From Carbonactinospora thermoautotrophica (GTDB taxonomy: Bacteria; Actinomycetota; Actinomycetes; Streptomycetales; Carbonactinosporaceae), in assembly GCF_001543895.1 (NCBI RefSeq), contig NZ_JYIJ01000019.1, positions 62,001-126,000 of the forward strand: DNA of 64,000 bases, read 5' to 3'. Position 1 is the stretch's first letter, and the number at the start of each line of letters is the position of its first letter. Below, piece by piece: positions 7,992 to 15,196 of this stretch. The notes beneath the pieces were generated by a model. It was given only the letters and a program-made list of their open reading frames with translations. It was not told the origin of the DNA and ran no database searches. A program made the position numbers and the translations under genes.

Positions 7992-8315
7992 TCAGTCCGA
8001 TTCCTGGGCGTCCTGTTCGTGGTCCTGGTCGTGGTTGGGGCGCACCGAGTCCCCGCCCGTCGTCGTGCCGTGTTCGGTCGCCGAGTAGGTCTTGGAGTGC
8101 TTGCCCATCTCGATCGGGCGCCCTGCCCGGTCGAAGTACCGGGTGGTCTGCGTGTCCGGGTCCAGCTCCATGCGGCCGATCTCGGGCAGCGGCGTCCGCT
8201 TGAACGGCTTCATCCGGCGGACGCCCCAGGGGCGGGCGAGCGGCAGTTCCGACTCGATGTCCCCCGTGGCACTTGTTACCGGCCACCTGTCGGTGTGGGT
8301 GAACATGACCGTCAT
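7992..8315 (-). CDS. Graspetide precursor peptide (107 aa)
   Basis: Start ATG at 8315, 11 bases after GGGGAGG; a longer TTG-initiated frame would swallow this ribosome site. The N-terminal half carries the leader hallmarks of putative ATP-grasp target peptides: ARPWGVRRM (residues 27-35), then DPDTQTTRY near residue 52 and IEMGKHSKT near residue 68. The C-terminal core from about residue 72 has Thr/Ser/Lys donors (HSKTYSATEHGTTTGGDS) followed by an acidic tail (DQDHEQDAQESD) that could supply the Asp/Glu partners. The GGDS segment (Asp89) is my best guess for the methylated, aspartimide-forming Asp. The ring pattern is not deducible by eye. Confidence 0.88.
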   Translation of the reverse strand: MTVMFTHTDRWPVTSATGDIESELPLARPWGVRRMKPFKRTPLPEIGRMELDPDTQTTRYFDRAGRPIEMGKHSKTYSATEHGTTTGGDSVRPNHDQDHEQDAQESD

Positions 8316-8652
8316 CGCGTCGTGAACCTCCCCGGTCAACGATTAACGATCTTCATTCCGACCGGATGGGGCGTGATCCGGCCTGGCCTGGGCCTTTGCC
8401 TTCCACGGTCGAGATTGGGTAGGTGATCCTAGAGCCGATTTCCCTCATATAGCGCTTATTTGAATGAATACGACGAAACATTGACGTATCTACGTCTCGG
8501 GTGCGGGTCCCGGGTGGGCTGGCCGGTACCCCGCCGGTGAGCTGGGGGGAGACTCCGAGTGTCGGGCCGGAATCGGCTTTCGTCGATGGGCTCACTCCTT
8601 TCCCGTGCCGCGACGGCGGCGCGAGCTCCCCGGGTGGTCGGAATGTCGGGGG
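8316..8652. other. Intergenic region before the graspetide operon
   Basis: No gene seen. An AT-rich patch at about 8430-8490 (CTCATATAGCGCTTATTTG, then CGACGAAACATTGACG) is the likely promoter region for the minus-strand precursor. The sequence from 8500 onward is homologous to 13880 onward, the left border of the duplicated LuxR-like/HATPase segment. Confidence 0.4.
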
Positions 8653-8976
8653 TCATCGGGTCGTACGGGTGGGGAGCCTGCGTGTCCTTGCGGTGCGGCT
8701 TGTGCGGTCGGGGCGGGGTGGCGGGGTGTTCGGTTCGTGGTCGGCGGGGTTGAGGTGGCCGTGCCGGTAGGCGAGGGCGACGGCGTGGGCGCGGTTGCGG
8801 GCGCCGAGGGCGCGGTAGATGCGGGTGAAGTGACGGGAACGGCGGCTCAGGCCGGTGCGCCGGGCGATGGCGTCGATGGTTTCGCCGCGGGCGGCGGCGC
8901 GCAGCAGCCAGGTGTGCAGCGGGCTCAGCTCGGGCGACGCCGCGCGGGGTTCCTGGCCTGTGGTTGTCGCGGTCAT
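8653..8976 (-). CDS. LuxR-type HTH protein, copy A (107 aa)
   Basis: ATG at 8976 after GAAGGA. The centre (residues 17-70: SPLHTWLLRAAARGETIDAI, then ARRTGLSRRSRHFTRIYRAL, then GARNRAHAVALAYRHGHL) has the four-helix plan of a GerE/LuxR DNA-binding domain. It lacks a receiver or sensor domain and ends in a basic Pro/Arg-rich tail. It is nearly identical to the product at 14040-14363. It may act as a stand-alone regulator. It is transcribed in the same direction as the HATPase and Cys-rich genes, but a conserved hairpin at 9067-9106 separates them, so it probably has its own promoter. Confidence 0.7.
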   Translation of the reverse strand: MTATTTGQEPRAASPELSPLHTWLLRAAARGETIDAIARRTGLSRRSRHFTRIYRALGARNRAHAVALAYRHGHLNPADHEPNTPPPRPDRTSRTARTRRLPTRTTR

Positions 8977-9066
8977 CTGGTGTCCTTCGGGTGGTGGCCC
9001 GGCGGCCGGGGGCGGCTCGGGGTGTCCTGCCCGGGGCCGCCGGGGGCTTCGGGGATGGGTGCGGGG

Positions 9067-9106
9067 GTTCCGGCTGCCCGTTGGGGGCAGGTCAGGCAGC
9101 CGGAAC
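9067..9106 (-). terminator. Conserved hairpin between HATPase and LuxR-like genes, copy A
   Basis: 12-bp perfect arms (GTTCCGGCTGCC and its complement, 9067-9078 and 9095-9106) with a 16-base loop. The same hairpin recurs in the second copy at 14453-14492 despite divergence around it, which argues for selection. Its position downstream of the HATPase stop on the minus strand suits a terminator. Confidence 0.6.
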
Positions 9107-9260
9107 CGGGTGCCGCCGGGCGGGCTGCCGCCCTCGGTGTGGGAGCGGGTGGGAGGGCGGCTCCCCTGGCGTCCGTCGGGGAGGACGGGGGTGGACGCCG
9201 GGTCCGGCGGCTGGCCTGGCGTCGGTGCGGACGCCGGGCGCGGGGGACAGACCGGGGGTT

Positions 9261-9659
9261 TCAGGGGTTGGGGCGCGGGGGGATCTCGGTGAACACGGCC
9301 TTGCCGCCGTCCGGGGTGGGGGTGGTGCCCCACCGGCGGGTCAGGGAGGCGACCAGCAGCAGCCCGCGTCCGGAGGTGGCTTCCGGGTCGGCGGTGAGCC
9401 GGGGGACGGGCGGTGCGGGGTCCGGGTCGTGGACCTCCACCCGTAGCACGCCTTCGCGGTGCTCCACCGCGACCGTGATCGGGTGGCCGTGGTGGCGGGC
9501 GTGGCGGACGGCGTTGGTGAACAGTTCGGTCGCCACCAGTTGCGCGTCCTGGGTGGGGAAGCGGCGGTGCAGTCCCCGCCAGGTGAGGAAGGACGCCACG
9601 TGCCGGCGCACCAGCCCCACCGCGTCTTCCCGCGGCGGGTAGGCCACCCTCGGCTGCAT
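9261..9659 (-). CDS. RsbW-like HATPase (anti-sigma-type kinase), copy A
   Basis: 132 residues. It carries the GHKL ATPase boxes in short form: ELFTNAVRHA (N box, residues 46-55), DPDPAPPVPR (G1-like) and SGRGLLLVASL (G2). This is the stand-alone HATPase_c_2 (RsbW/SpoIIAB-like) family, common in actinomycetes, where it phosphorylates anti-sigma antagonists or acts with XRE/DUF397 partners. It lies 4 bp after the Cys-rich gene in the same direction, so the two are probably co-transcribed. It has a close paralogue at 14641-15033. Confidence 0.85.
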   Translation of the reverse strand: MQPRVAYPPREDAVGLVRRHVASFLTWRGLHRRFPTQDAQLVATELFTNAVRHARHHGHPITVAVEHREGVLRVEVHDPDPAPPVPRLTADPEATSGRGLLLVASLTRRWGTTPTPDGGKAVFTEIPPRPNP

Positions 9660-9663
9660 CTGG

Positions 9664-9822
9664 TTACTGCCCCACGTACTCCAGCAGCAGGTACGCCCAC
9701 GCCTCGGTGTCGCAGCCCCGACCGTCCGTGCAGGAGCACCGGCCCCGGCCGTGACAGCCGAACATCGACGCGACGCTGCGCTGGTAGGCGGCGAAGACGT
9801 CGGCCGTGCCCGCGGATGTCAT
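9664..9822 (-). CDS. 52-aa Cys-rich protein, copy A
   Basis: Start ATG at 9822 behind GAGGAAG; this gives the same length as the paralogue at 15038-15196, which supports it over the longer frame from 9861. The invariant part is AAYQRSVASMFGCHGRGRCS, then CTDGRGCDTEAWAYLLLEYV. The four Cys (C-x5-C-x-C-x5-C spacing) are suited to zinc or a redox site. It is cytoplasmic as judged by lack of a signal. The function is unknown. Strict linkage to the HATPase in both copies suggests a joint job. Confidence 0.7.
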   Translation of the reverse strand: MTSAGTADVFAAYQRSVASMFGCHGRGRCSCTDGRGCDTEAWAYLLLEYVGQ

Positions 9823-9857
9823 GTCCGCTTCCTCGTTCTTGGCGTTCGGCATCGGGA

Positions 9858-10073
9858 TCACCCGACGTCCTTCCCTGCGACACCGTGGAGGTATGCGTTC
9901 TCGTCGTGCTCGACCGCGATGACCTCGTTCTCCGCGTACGAGTCGTTCTCGCAGGGGTGGCCAGTGAGGTACGCCAGGATGGCGCTATCGAGCTGGCCGA
10001 GCAGCTCAGGGCTCAGCACCCGGCCGCTTTCGTCCCAGGGCACAGCGCTCACATCTCGTCCGTCTTTGCGCAT
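9858..10073 (-). CDS. Small acidic protein (71 aa), first gene of the HATPase operon
   Basis: ATG at 10073 after a GAGGTGG site. The product is acidic (ESGRVLSPELLGQLDSAILA, then HPCENDSYAENEVIAVEHDE) with no signal. It has no counterpart in the second block, where the Cys-rich gene comes first. It is divergent from the XRE gene at 10346 across a 272-bp regulatory gap. I recognise no family; small acidic partners of this kind often accompany XRE/HATPase sets in actinomycetes. Confidence 0.55.
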   Translation of the reverse strand: MRKDGRDVSAVPWDESGRVLSPELLGQLDSAILAYLTGHPCENDSYAENEVIAVEHDENAYLHGVAGKDVG

Positions 10074-10345
10074 CGGCTTGCCACCTCGTGGTGTTCGCGT
10101 TCGGTTGATCAAAGAGTCAAGCGGGCACGCGCCGGGGATCGGGAGTGGCGGCAGTGGGGATCTCAAGGGGCCTGCCAGGGGGTTTACCGGGGGTCGAGTG
10201 GGGGTTTCGAGCAACGCAACCGTCTGCCGTAGCCGCTTGTCAGCGCTGGCGGCCGATATAGGTCACCTGTTTGTGCAAACTTCCCCGATCCGTCTGTAAA
10301 AGGCCGCTACAGTCCTCGCAACGCGGAAATCCGGGGGTGCGCGCC
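10074..10345. promoter_or_regulatory. Divergent promoter region with a small dyad
   Basis: This gap separates the minus-strand operon from the plus-strand XRE gene. At 10269-10280 GTTTGTGCAAAC forms a perfect dyad (arms GTTTG/CAAAC), a possible operator. CTACAGTCC at 10307-10315 offers a -10-like TACAGT about 33 bases before the XRE start. Confidence 0.4.
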
Positions 10346-11647
10346 ATGCAGCGAAAGAACGAGGCGCTCAGGCGCCTTCGCCGTGAAAGGGGCTGGACCC
10401 GGCAGGATCTCGTCGAGCGTCTGCGGAAACAGACCGGTGAGTTCGTCAGCGAGGACACGGTCAAGGACTGGGAACGCGGACGGATCCGCTGTCCGCATCC
10501 CCGCAACCTTCGCGCGCTGTCGGAGGCTTTGGGTGTGCCGGCCGCCGCCCTGGGATTTGATCTCGATCACAACTCCTCAGAGGTCGGGGACGCTGCGGTT
10601 ACCGTGGAGGTGAACGACCACCCGTTGGGGGGAGGTTGCGATCCCGTGCAGCGTCGCGACTTCATCAAGTTCACGGCGACGGCCACTGTTGCCGCTTCCT
10701 CGGAAGGGGACGCGCTCGAACGACTAGCGCATGCGCTCAAGAGTCCGGGCAGGGCTGATTCGAGAACCGTCGCCGTTCTCGAATCGGAGACGACGCGACT
10801 GTTCCGCCTGGACACCCTGCTTCCTCCGCAGGAGGTCTTGCCCAAGGCGGATGCTCACATCGCCGAACTGGCCAGCCTGCTCAACGAACGCCAGCGAGGG
10901 GATCTCTGGAAACGGCTGGTCATCACGGCTGGTGAGACGGCCGCCCTGGCCGGGTGGATGGCGTGGAACGCCGATGACCGGCAGCGCGCCGACCGGTACC
11001 ACGAGATCGCCCTCGACGCCGCGCGGGAGGCTAACCACCCTCCCCTTGAGGCGTGCGTCATGGCTTACCGGAGCTACATGCTGGCCGCGCGGGGGGATGC
11101 CGCAGCGGCACGCGACATCCTGCGGGCCGCCCAGGACAAGGTGAGGGGTCCTGGTAACGCCGCCACCTTCGCCTGGCTCGCGGCGCGCGAAGCAGAGGAG
11201 GCGGGAGCACTCGGTGAACGGGACGAGGCGCTGCGGGCGCTCGAACGAGCCCGTACCGCCCACGAGTTCGCCGCACCGGGTGAGCACAACTGGTCCGACT
11301 TCTTCTCGTCGCAGCGTTTGGGCTCGATGGCGGTTTCCGCGCTGGCGCGCTTGCGGCACAAGGATCTGGAACGGGAAGCGGAGGCGCTCCTAAAGACTCT
11401 GGAGCCTGCCGACACCAAGACGATGGCGGTCGTCTTCGCGGACCTGGCTCTAGCCGAGGGCATGAAGGGGGAGATCGAGCCGGCGGTGGTTTTCGCGGAG
11501 CAGTCCTTGTCCATCACACACCGTCGAGGCGGTGGCGCTGTCGCCCGGCGTCGCCTGCGTGACCTCGACAAGCTCCTACCCGACGAACCCCGTGGCCCCG
11601 TGGCCGAGCTTCGCGAACGGCTCCGCGAACTCCGCGACGCCGCGTAG
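10346..11647 (+). CDS. XRE-family regulator with TPR-like C-terminal half
   Basis: 433 residues from ATG 10346 behind GGGGG. Residues 4-70 form an HTH_XRE domain (LRRERGWTRQDLVERLRKQT, then SEDTVKDWERGRI). A linker carries QRRDFIKFTATATVAAS, a Tat-signal-like motif typical of this actinobacterial regulator class but internal, so not a signal. The remaining 280 residues are helical repeats rich in Ala/Glu/Arg, consistent with a TPR sensor. Similar proteins regulate neighbouring small genes. The divergent HATPase operon is the natural target. The gene lies just before the fragment/leader of CRISPR array 1. Confidence 0.8.
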   Translation: MQRKNEALRRLRRERGWTRQDLVERLRKQTGEFVSEDTVKDWERGRIRCPHPRNLRALSEALGVPAAALGFDLDHNSSEVGDAAVTVEVNDHPLGGGCDPVQRRDFIKFTATATVAASSEGDALERLAHALKSPGRADSRTVAVLESETTRLFRLDTLLPPQEVLPKADAHIAELASLLNERQRGDLWKRLVITAGETAALAGWMAWNADDRQRADRYHEIALDAAREANHPPLEACVMAYRSYMLAARGDAAAARDILRAAQDKVRGPGNAATFAWLAAREAEEAGALGERDEALRALERARTAHEFAAPGEHNWSDFFSSQRLGSMAVSALARLRHKDLEREAEALLKTLEPADTKTMAVVFADLALAEGMKGEIEPAVVFAEQSLSITHRRGGGAVARRRLRDLDKLLPDEPRGPVAELRERLRELRDAA

Positions 11648-11698
11648 AAATCGCTGAGAGGGATTTCCGCCCACCAGCGGCGAGGAGGTCACCACTCA

Positions 11699-11766
11699 CG
11701 TCGCCGCCCGCGCCTGGCGGTGGGCGTCCGAGATGCGCGAGGTGGCTCGGACGATGTGGTCGCGCG
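11699..11766 (+). pseudogene. Fragment of the 6PGDH-like gene carried with the CRISPR leader
   Basis: About 68 bases (CGTCGCCGCCCGCGCCTGGC onward) are nearly identical to 17515-17582 inside the dehydrogenase gene, encoding VAARAWRW..EMREVARTM. Nothing else of that gene is here. The fragment abuts the leader of array 1, and the intact gene abuts the leader of array 2. Array 1 with its leader was therefore copied together with a scrap of the neighbour gene. Confidence 0.85.
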
Positions 11767-11772
11767 ATAGAA

Positions 11773-11896
11773 GCTGTCGTTCGGCTGGGTGGGCGGCGCT
11801 GGTCTGGTACGGGATGTCGTTCCGTCTGGTGGAACGGAATCGGTGATCTCGCTGCGGATCTCGCGCGCGGGCGTTTAACATCGCAGGTCAGGAAGT
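11773..11896 (+). promoter_or_regulatory. CRISPR leader 1
   Basis: This is about 124 bases highly similar to 17757-17876 (shared blocks GCTGTCGTTCGG, TGGTGGAACGGAATCGGTGAT, CGGATCTCGCGCGCGG and CATCGCAGGTCAGGAAGT). It directly precedes the first repeat, so transcription and spacer acquisition should run left to right. Confidence 0.85.
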
Positions 11897-12777
11897 GTCC
11901 TCCCCACGCACGTGGGGGTGATCCTGAGCAGGACCACGCGGGCGCCGTGCCGGCGGTGTCCTCCCCACGCACGTGGGGGTGATCCCGGGTGGAACGCGAC
12001 CGCCCCGACCATTCCCCAGTCCTCCCCACGCACGTGGGGGTGATCCGCACTACCGGCGAATTCTGCAAAGGCGACGCCGGTCCTCCCCACGCACGTGGGG
12101 GTGATCCCCCGACTCTTGAACCTGAGCTTCTCGTGGTTGCGTCCTCCCCACGCACGTGGGGGTGATCCGGGAGTGGAAAAATGCCGATACTCATTCCGGA
12201 CGTCCTCCCCACGCACGTGGGGGTGATCCGGTTGAGCAGTGGCTTTCTGAATACGGAGATGTGTCCTCCCCACGCACGTGGGGGTGATCCCGACACCGAC
12301 AACCCGGTCTGCGCGGACAGGCCGTCCTCCCCACGCACGTGGGGGTGATCCGGTCCTCTTCCAGGCCACCTTGTGGGGCCTGACGTCCTCCCCACGCACG
12401 TGGGGGTGATCCGCTTTCGCTTGGAGTTCGCGCTGTACCAGTACTGTCCTCCCCACGCACGTGGGGGTGATCCGGCACGCCGCGATCGTGTCGTCATCGG
12501 CACCGGTCCTCCCCACGCATGTGGGGGTGATCCCCGTACCCGCTGGTACGAGATGCGCTGCAAGGCGTCCTCCCCACGCACGTGGGGGTGATCCGTACAG
12601 CACCGGTCAGATCCTCGGTGCCCAGGGGTCCTCCCCACGCACGTGGGGGTGATCCCCATGAGGCAACCCACGAGCCGACCGCCGAGATGTCCTCCCCACG
12701 CACGTGGGGGTGATCCGAAGGAGGGCTACTACAGCTCCTTTGACGGCACGTCCTCCCCACGCACGTGGGGGTGGCGC
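11897..12777 (+). CRISPR. Type I-E CRISPR array 1: 15 repeats, 14 spacers
   Basis: A 28-29-base repeat starts GTCCTCCCC, contains the CCCCACG/CGTGGGG stem and ends GGGGGTGATCC, usually followed by G or C. It recurs with a 61-base period (one unit of 60). Starts are 11897, 11958, 12019, 12080, 12141, 12202, 12263, 12324, 12385, 12446, 12506, 12567, 12628, 12689 and 12750. Repeat 11 has a C-to-T change (CACGCATG), and the last repeat has lost its ATCC end, marking the leader-distal terminus. The period of 61 and the repeat family are those of type I-E. No cas genes are adjacent. Confidence 0.98.
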
Positions 12778-12996
12778 TACAGCGGTCAGGGCATGTCTTC
12801 TGTGTCGAACCGCACGGTCTGAGAGCCGCTCAGCCCAGACGATGGACGGCCCCCGCCCGGGATGCATGGGTGTGCGAGCCGGACAGAAGCCGCACCGCTC
12901 CCAGTACCCAGCCACCCGGGAGCAAGAACACCCCCGACAGCACCCCCGGCCAGATGGTCACGCGGCCCGCCCCGATGCCCGAGCCGGTGCGTCCGG

Positions 12997-13293
12997 CTAC
13001 AGCCCGGCTTCCTTCCACCAACGGTCGCCGCGAAACGCTTCAGGGATCTTGTCATGGTCCTCAATGGGGTCGATCCCGAGCTGTTCGACGCGGGCGTACC
13101 ACTCGTCCCACAAGTCTTTCGGGAGCTTCGCACCACACCAGGGGCAGTACTCGATCTGACTGTACGAGATCCCGTCCCGATACCTGATGCCCCATTCGCG
13201 GGACTTCGGGATGTAGAGGAGATACAGGTCCTCGTCCGCGACGGCGTAAGCCATCTGGTCGCAGCACTGGTCGTGACCCTCGCTAGCAGTCAT
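12997..13293 (-). CDS. DUF6980-like protein, putative immunity partner, copy 1 (98 aa)
   Basis: I start at the second ATG (13293), 10 bases from GGAGG and matching the start of the paralogue at 20859. The protein has HDQCCDQMAYAV near the N-terminus and IEYCPWCGAKLPKDLWDEW near residue 50; these two Cys pairs look like a zinc site. The C-terminus is KIPEAFRGDRWWKEAGL. This is the pattern I know from DUF6980-type proteins of unknown function. It overlaps the toxin gene by 11 bp (toxin stop at 13283-13285). Being second in a coupled pair with a colicin E3-type rRNase, it is most simply the immunity protein; that role is inferred, not known for the family. Confidence 0.75.
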   Translation of the reverse strand: MTASEGHDQCCDQMAYAVADEDLYLLYIPKSREWGIRYRDGISYSQIEYCPWCGAKLPKDLWDEWYARVEQLGIDPIEDHDKIPEAFRGDRWWKEAGL

Positions 13294-13714
13294 TGTCATT
13301 GAACCTCCGGGTCCTATCCGGCCCCTTGATGATGTCGCCGGTGTCCGGGTGCGCGCTGCCCAGGTGCTTCTTCGTCCTCTTGTCATAGACCTCCAGGTCG
13401 TTGTGCGTGTGATCCCAGTAGTAGACGCGCCGGCCGTCCGTCCGGCACTTGCCACGGTACGGCCGCAGGCTCTTCCAGAACCGGGCGTTGGCCTTCGTGC
13501 AGTCGGGCTTGACCCGCTCCTTCTTCGGCTTGGGCTTCGGCCTCGGCCTCGCCTCGGCCGGTGGCTCGTAGTCGCGGACTACCGCCGCTCGCCGGACCTC
13601 GTGCTTGGTGACGCACCCCCGGCTGCCTACACCGCCTGACCCCTCACATCCTTGCGGTTGCGCCGCGACCACCACGAGCACGCTGGCCAGCGCTAACGCG
13701 GGTAACCGCACCAT
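13283..13714 (-). CDS. Secreted colicin E3-type ribonuclease toxin, copy 1 (143 aa)
   Basis: ATG at 13714, 10 bases after AGGAGG. Residues 1-22 are a secretion signal (LPALALASVLVVVAA). Residues 23-50 contain GCVTKHEVRR, and residues 51-70 are a Pro/Lys/Arg linker. The C-terminal domain (residues 95-137) aligns without gaps to the colicin E3 16S-rRNase domain. WDHTHNDLEVY (residues 100-110) places Asp101, His104 and Glu108 on E3 catalytic Asp510, His513 and Glu517. HLGS, P-x-TG and KGPDRTR place Arg136 on Arg545. Such domains cut 16S rRNA in the decoding centre. Here the toxin has no translocation or receptor domain, only export. It is coupled by overlap to the putative immunity gene. Four Cys outside the catalytic core may form disulfides. 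Confidence 0.85.
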   Translation of the reverse strand: MVRLPALALASVLVVVAAQPQGCEGSGGVGSRGCVTKHEVRRAAVVRDYEPPAEARPRPKPKPKKERVKPDCTKANARFWKSLRPYRGKCRTDGRRVYYWDHTHNDLEVYDKRTKKHLGSAHPDTGDIIKGPDRTRRFNDNDC

Positions 13715-13849
13715 CGTGCACACCCCTCCTACGGGACATCTGACGTGGATCGAACAAGCGGCAACGTGATCGCAACGCCAAGGAGCAGCAGGTCAGGACC
13801 GGAGCCGGCGGGAAGAACGCGCGCAGCACGACGGCCCCGGTGCGATCAC

Positions 13850-13877
13850 GTCCTCCCCACGCGCGTGGAGGTGTTCG
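13850..13877 (+). repeat. Solo degenerate CRISPR repeat upstream of toxin copy 1
   Basis: 24 of 28 positions match the array repeat: it starts GTCCTCCCCACGC and continues GCGTGGAGGTGTTCG. It has the same orientation as the arrays, but no leader or second repeat follows. It lies at the junction between the toxin block and the duplicated LuxR-like/HATPase segment. Confidence 0.75.
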
Positions 13878-13887
13878 CTGTGTGTTG

Positions 13888-13921
13888 GCGGGGTCCCGGC
13901 CCGGGCTGCCCGGGACCCCGC
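13888..13921 (-). terminator. GC-rich hairpin downstream of LuxR-like gene B
   Basis: GCGGGGTCCCGG at 13888-13899 pairs perfectly with 13910-13921 (12 bp, 10-base loop). It lies downstream of the minus-strand gene at 14040, without a T-run. Confidence 0.5.
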
Positions 13922-14039
13922 TGGTGAGTCGCAGGGAGACTCTGGGCGTCGGCTCAGAGCCGGTTTCCGTCGATCGACCACCTCCTTTCCCGTGCCGCGA
14001 CGGCGGCGCGGGCTCCCCGGGTTGTCGGAATGTCGGGGG

Positions 14040-14363
14040 TCATCGGGTCGTACGGGTGGGGAGCCTGCGTGTCCTTGCGGTGCGGCTTGTGTGGTCGGGG
14101 TGGGGTGGTGGGGTGTTCGGTTCGTGGTCGGTGGGGTCGAGGTGGCCGTGCCGGTAGGCGAGGGCGACGGCGTGGGCGCGGTTGCGGGCGCCGAGGGTGC
14201 GGTAGATGCGGGTGAAGTGCCGGGAACGGCGGCTCAGCCCGGTGTGTCGGGCGATGGCGTCGATGGTTTCGCCGCGGGCGGCGGCGTGGAGCAGCCAGGT
14301 GTGCAGCGGGCTCAGCTCGGGCGAGGCTGTGCGGGGTTGTTGGCCTGTGGTTGTCGCGGTCAT
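14040..14363 (-). CDS. LuxR-type HTH protein, copy B (107 aa)
   Basis: Same length as copy A at 8653-8976 and differing by about ten residues. It has the LuxR/GerE HTH core (GETIDAIARHTGLSRRSRHF) and an identical basic tail ending RLPTRTTR. Strong protein conservation against synonymous divergence indicates that both copies have been maintained. It has no sensor domain. It is the last gene of the second regulatory block, separated from HATPase B by the conserved hairpin. Confidence 0.7.
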   Translation of the reverse strand: MTATTTGQQPRTASPELSPLHTWLLHAAARGETIDAIARHTGLSRRSRHFTRIYRTLGARNRAHAVALAYRHGHLDPTDHEPNTPPPHPDHTSRTARTRRLPTRTTR

Positions 14364-14452
14364 CTGGTGTCCTTCGGGTGGTGTCCCGGCGGCCGGGGGC
14401 GGCTGGGGGGTGTCCTGCCCAGGGCCGCCGGGGGTTTGGGGTGGGTGTGGGG

Positions 14453-14492
14453 GTTCCGGCTGCCCGTTGGGGGCGGGTCGGGCAGCCGGAAC
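14453..14492 (-). terminator. Conserved hairpin between HATPase and LuxR-like genes, copy B
   Basis: Arms 14453-14464 and 14481-14492 are the same 12-base pair as at 9067-9106 (GTTCCGGCTGCC). It lies downstream of the HATPase B stop on the minus strand. Confidence 0.6.
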
Positions 14493-14640
14493 CGGGTGCC
14501 GCCGGGCGGGCTGCCGCCCTCGGTGTGGGGGCGCGGGTGGGAGGGCGGCGCCCGGGGCGTCCCGCTGGGGAGGAGGGGGGACGCCGGGCCGGCGGCTGGC
14601 CCGGCGTCGGCGGTCGCCGGGCCCACGGGAGGGACCGGGG

Positions 14641-15033
14641 TCAGGGGAGCGGGGGGATTTCGGCGAAGACGGTCTTGCCGCCGTCCGGGGTGGGGGTGGT
14701 GCCCCACCGGCGGGCCAGGGAGGCGACCAGCAGCAGTCCGTGCCCGGAGGTGGCTTCCGGGTCGGGGTTGAGCCGGGGGACGGGCGGTGTGGGGTCGGGG
14801 TCGTGGACCTCGATCCGTAGCGCGTCTTCCCGTGGTCCCAGGACCACGGTGATCGGGTGGCCGTGGTGGCGGGCGTGGCGGACGGCGTTGGTGAACAGTT
14901 CGGTCGCCACCAGTTGCGCGTCCTGGGTGGGGAAGCGGTGGTGCAGTCCCCGCCAGGTGAGGAAGGACGCCACGTGCCGGCGCATCAGTCCGGCCGCGTC
15001 TTCCCGTGGCGGGTAGGCCACCGTCGGCTGCAT
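14641..15033 (-). CDS. RsbW-like HATPase, copy B (130 aa)
   Basis: Paralogue of 9261-9659 with the same N box (ELFTNAVRHARHHGHPITVV), G1-like DPDPTPPVPR and G2 GHGLLLVASL. In the G2 box the first Gly-Arg-Gly of copy A is Gly-His-Gly, a conservative difference. It begins 4 bp after the Cys-rich gene, as in copy A. It is a likely anti-sigma-type serine kinase or binding partner; the target is unknown. Confidence 0.85.
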   Translation of the reverse strand: MQPTVAYPPREDAAGLMRRHVASFLTWRGLHHRFPTQDAQLVATELFTNAVRHARHHGHPITVVLGPREDALRIEVHDPDPTPPVPRLNPDPEATSGHGLLLVASLARRWGTTPTPDGGKTVFAEIPPLP

Positions 15034-15037
15034 CCGG

Positions 15038-15196
15038 TTACTGCCCTACGTATTCCAGCAGCAGGTATGCCCACGCCTCGGTGTCGCAGCCCCGACCGTC
15101 CGTGCAGGAGCACCGGCCCCGGCCGTGGCAGCCGAACGTCGACGTGACGCTGCGCTGGTAGGCGGTGAAGACCTCGGGGGAAACCGTCGGGGTCAC
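15038..15196 (-). CDS. 52-aa Cys-rich protein, copy B
   Basis: GTG at 15196 preceded by a textbook AAAGGAGGTGA site with 8-base spacing. This fixes the start and the 52-residue length. C-x5-C-x-C-x5-C is kept (FGCHGRGRCSCTDGRGCDTE), and the last 33 residues are identical to copy A, whereas the first 18 vary. The strong ribosome site suggests it is made in larger amount than the HATPase. Confidence 0.75.
   Translation of the reverse strand: MTPTVSPEVFTAYQRSVTSTFGCHGRGRCSCTDGRGCDTEAWAYLLLEYVGQ

Noticed and set aside
7992..8339. TTG start at 8339 for the graspetide precursor
   Set aside because: It would place the start inside the GGGGAGG ribosome site that serves ATG 8315.
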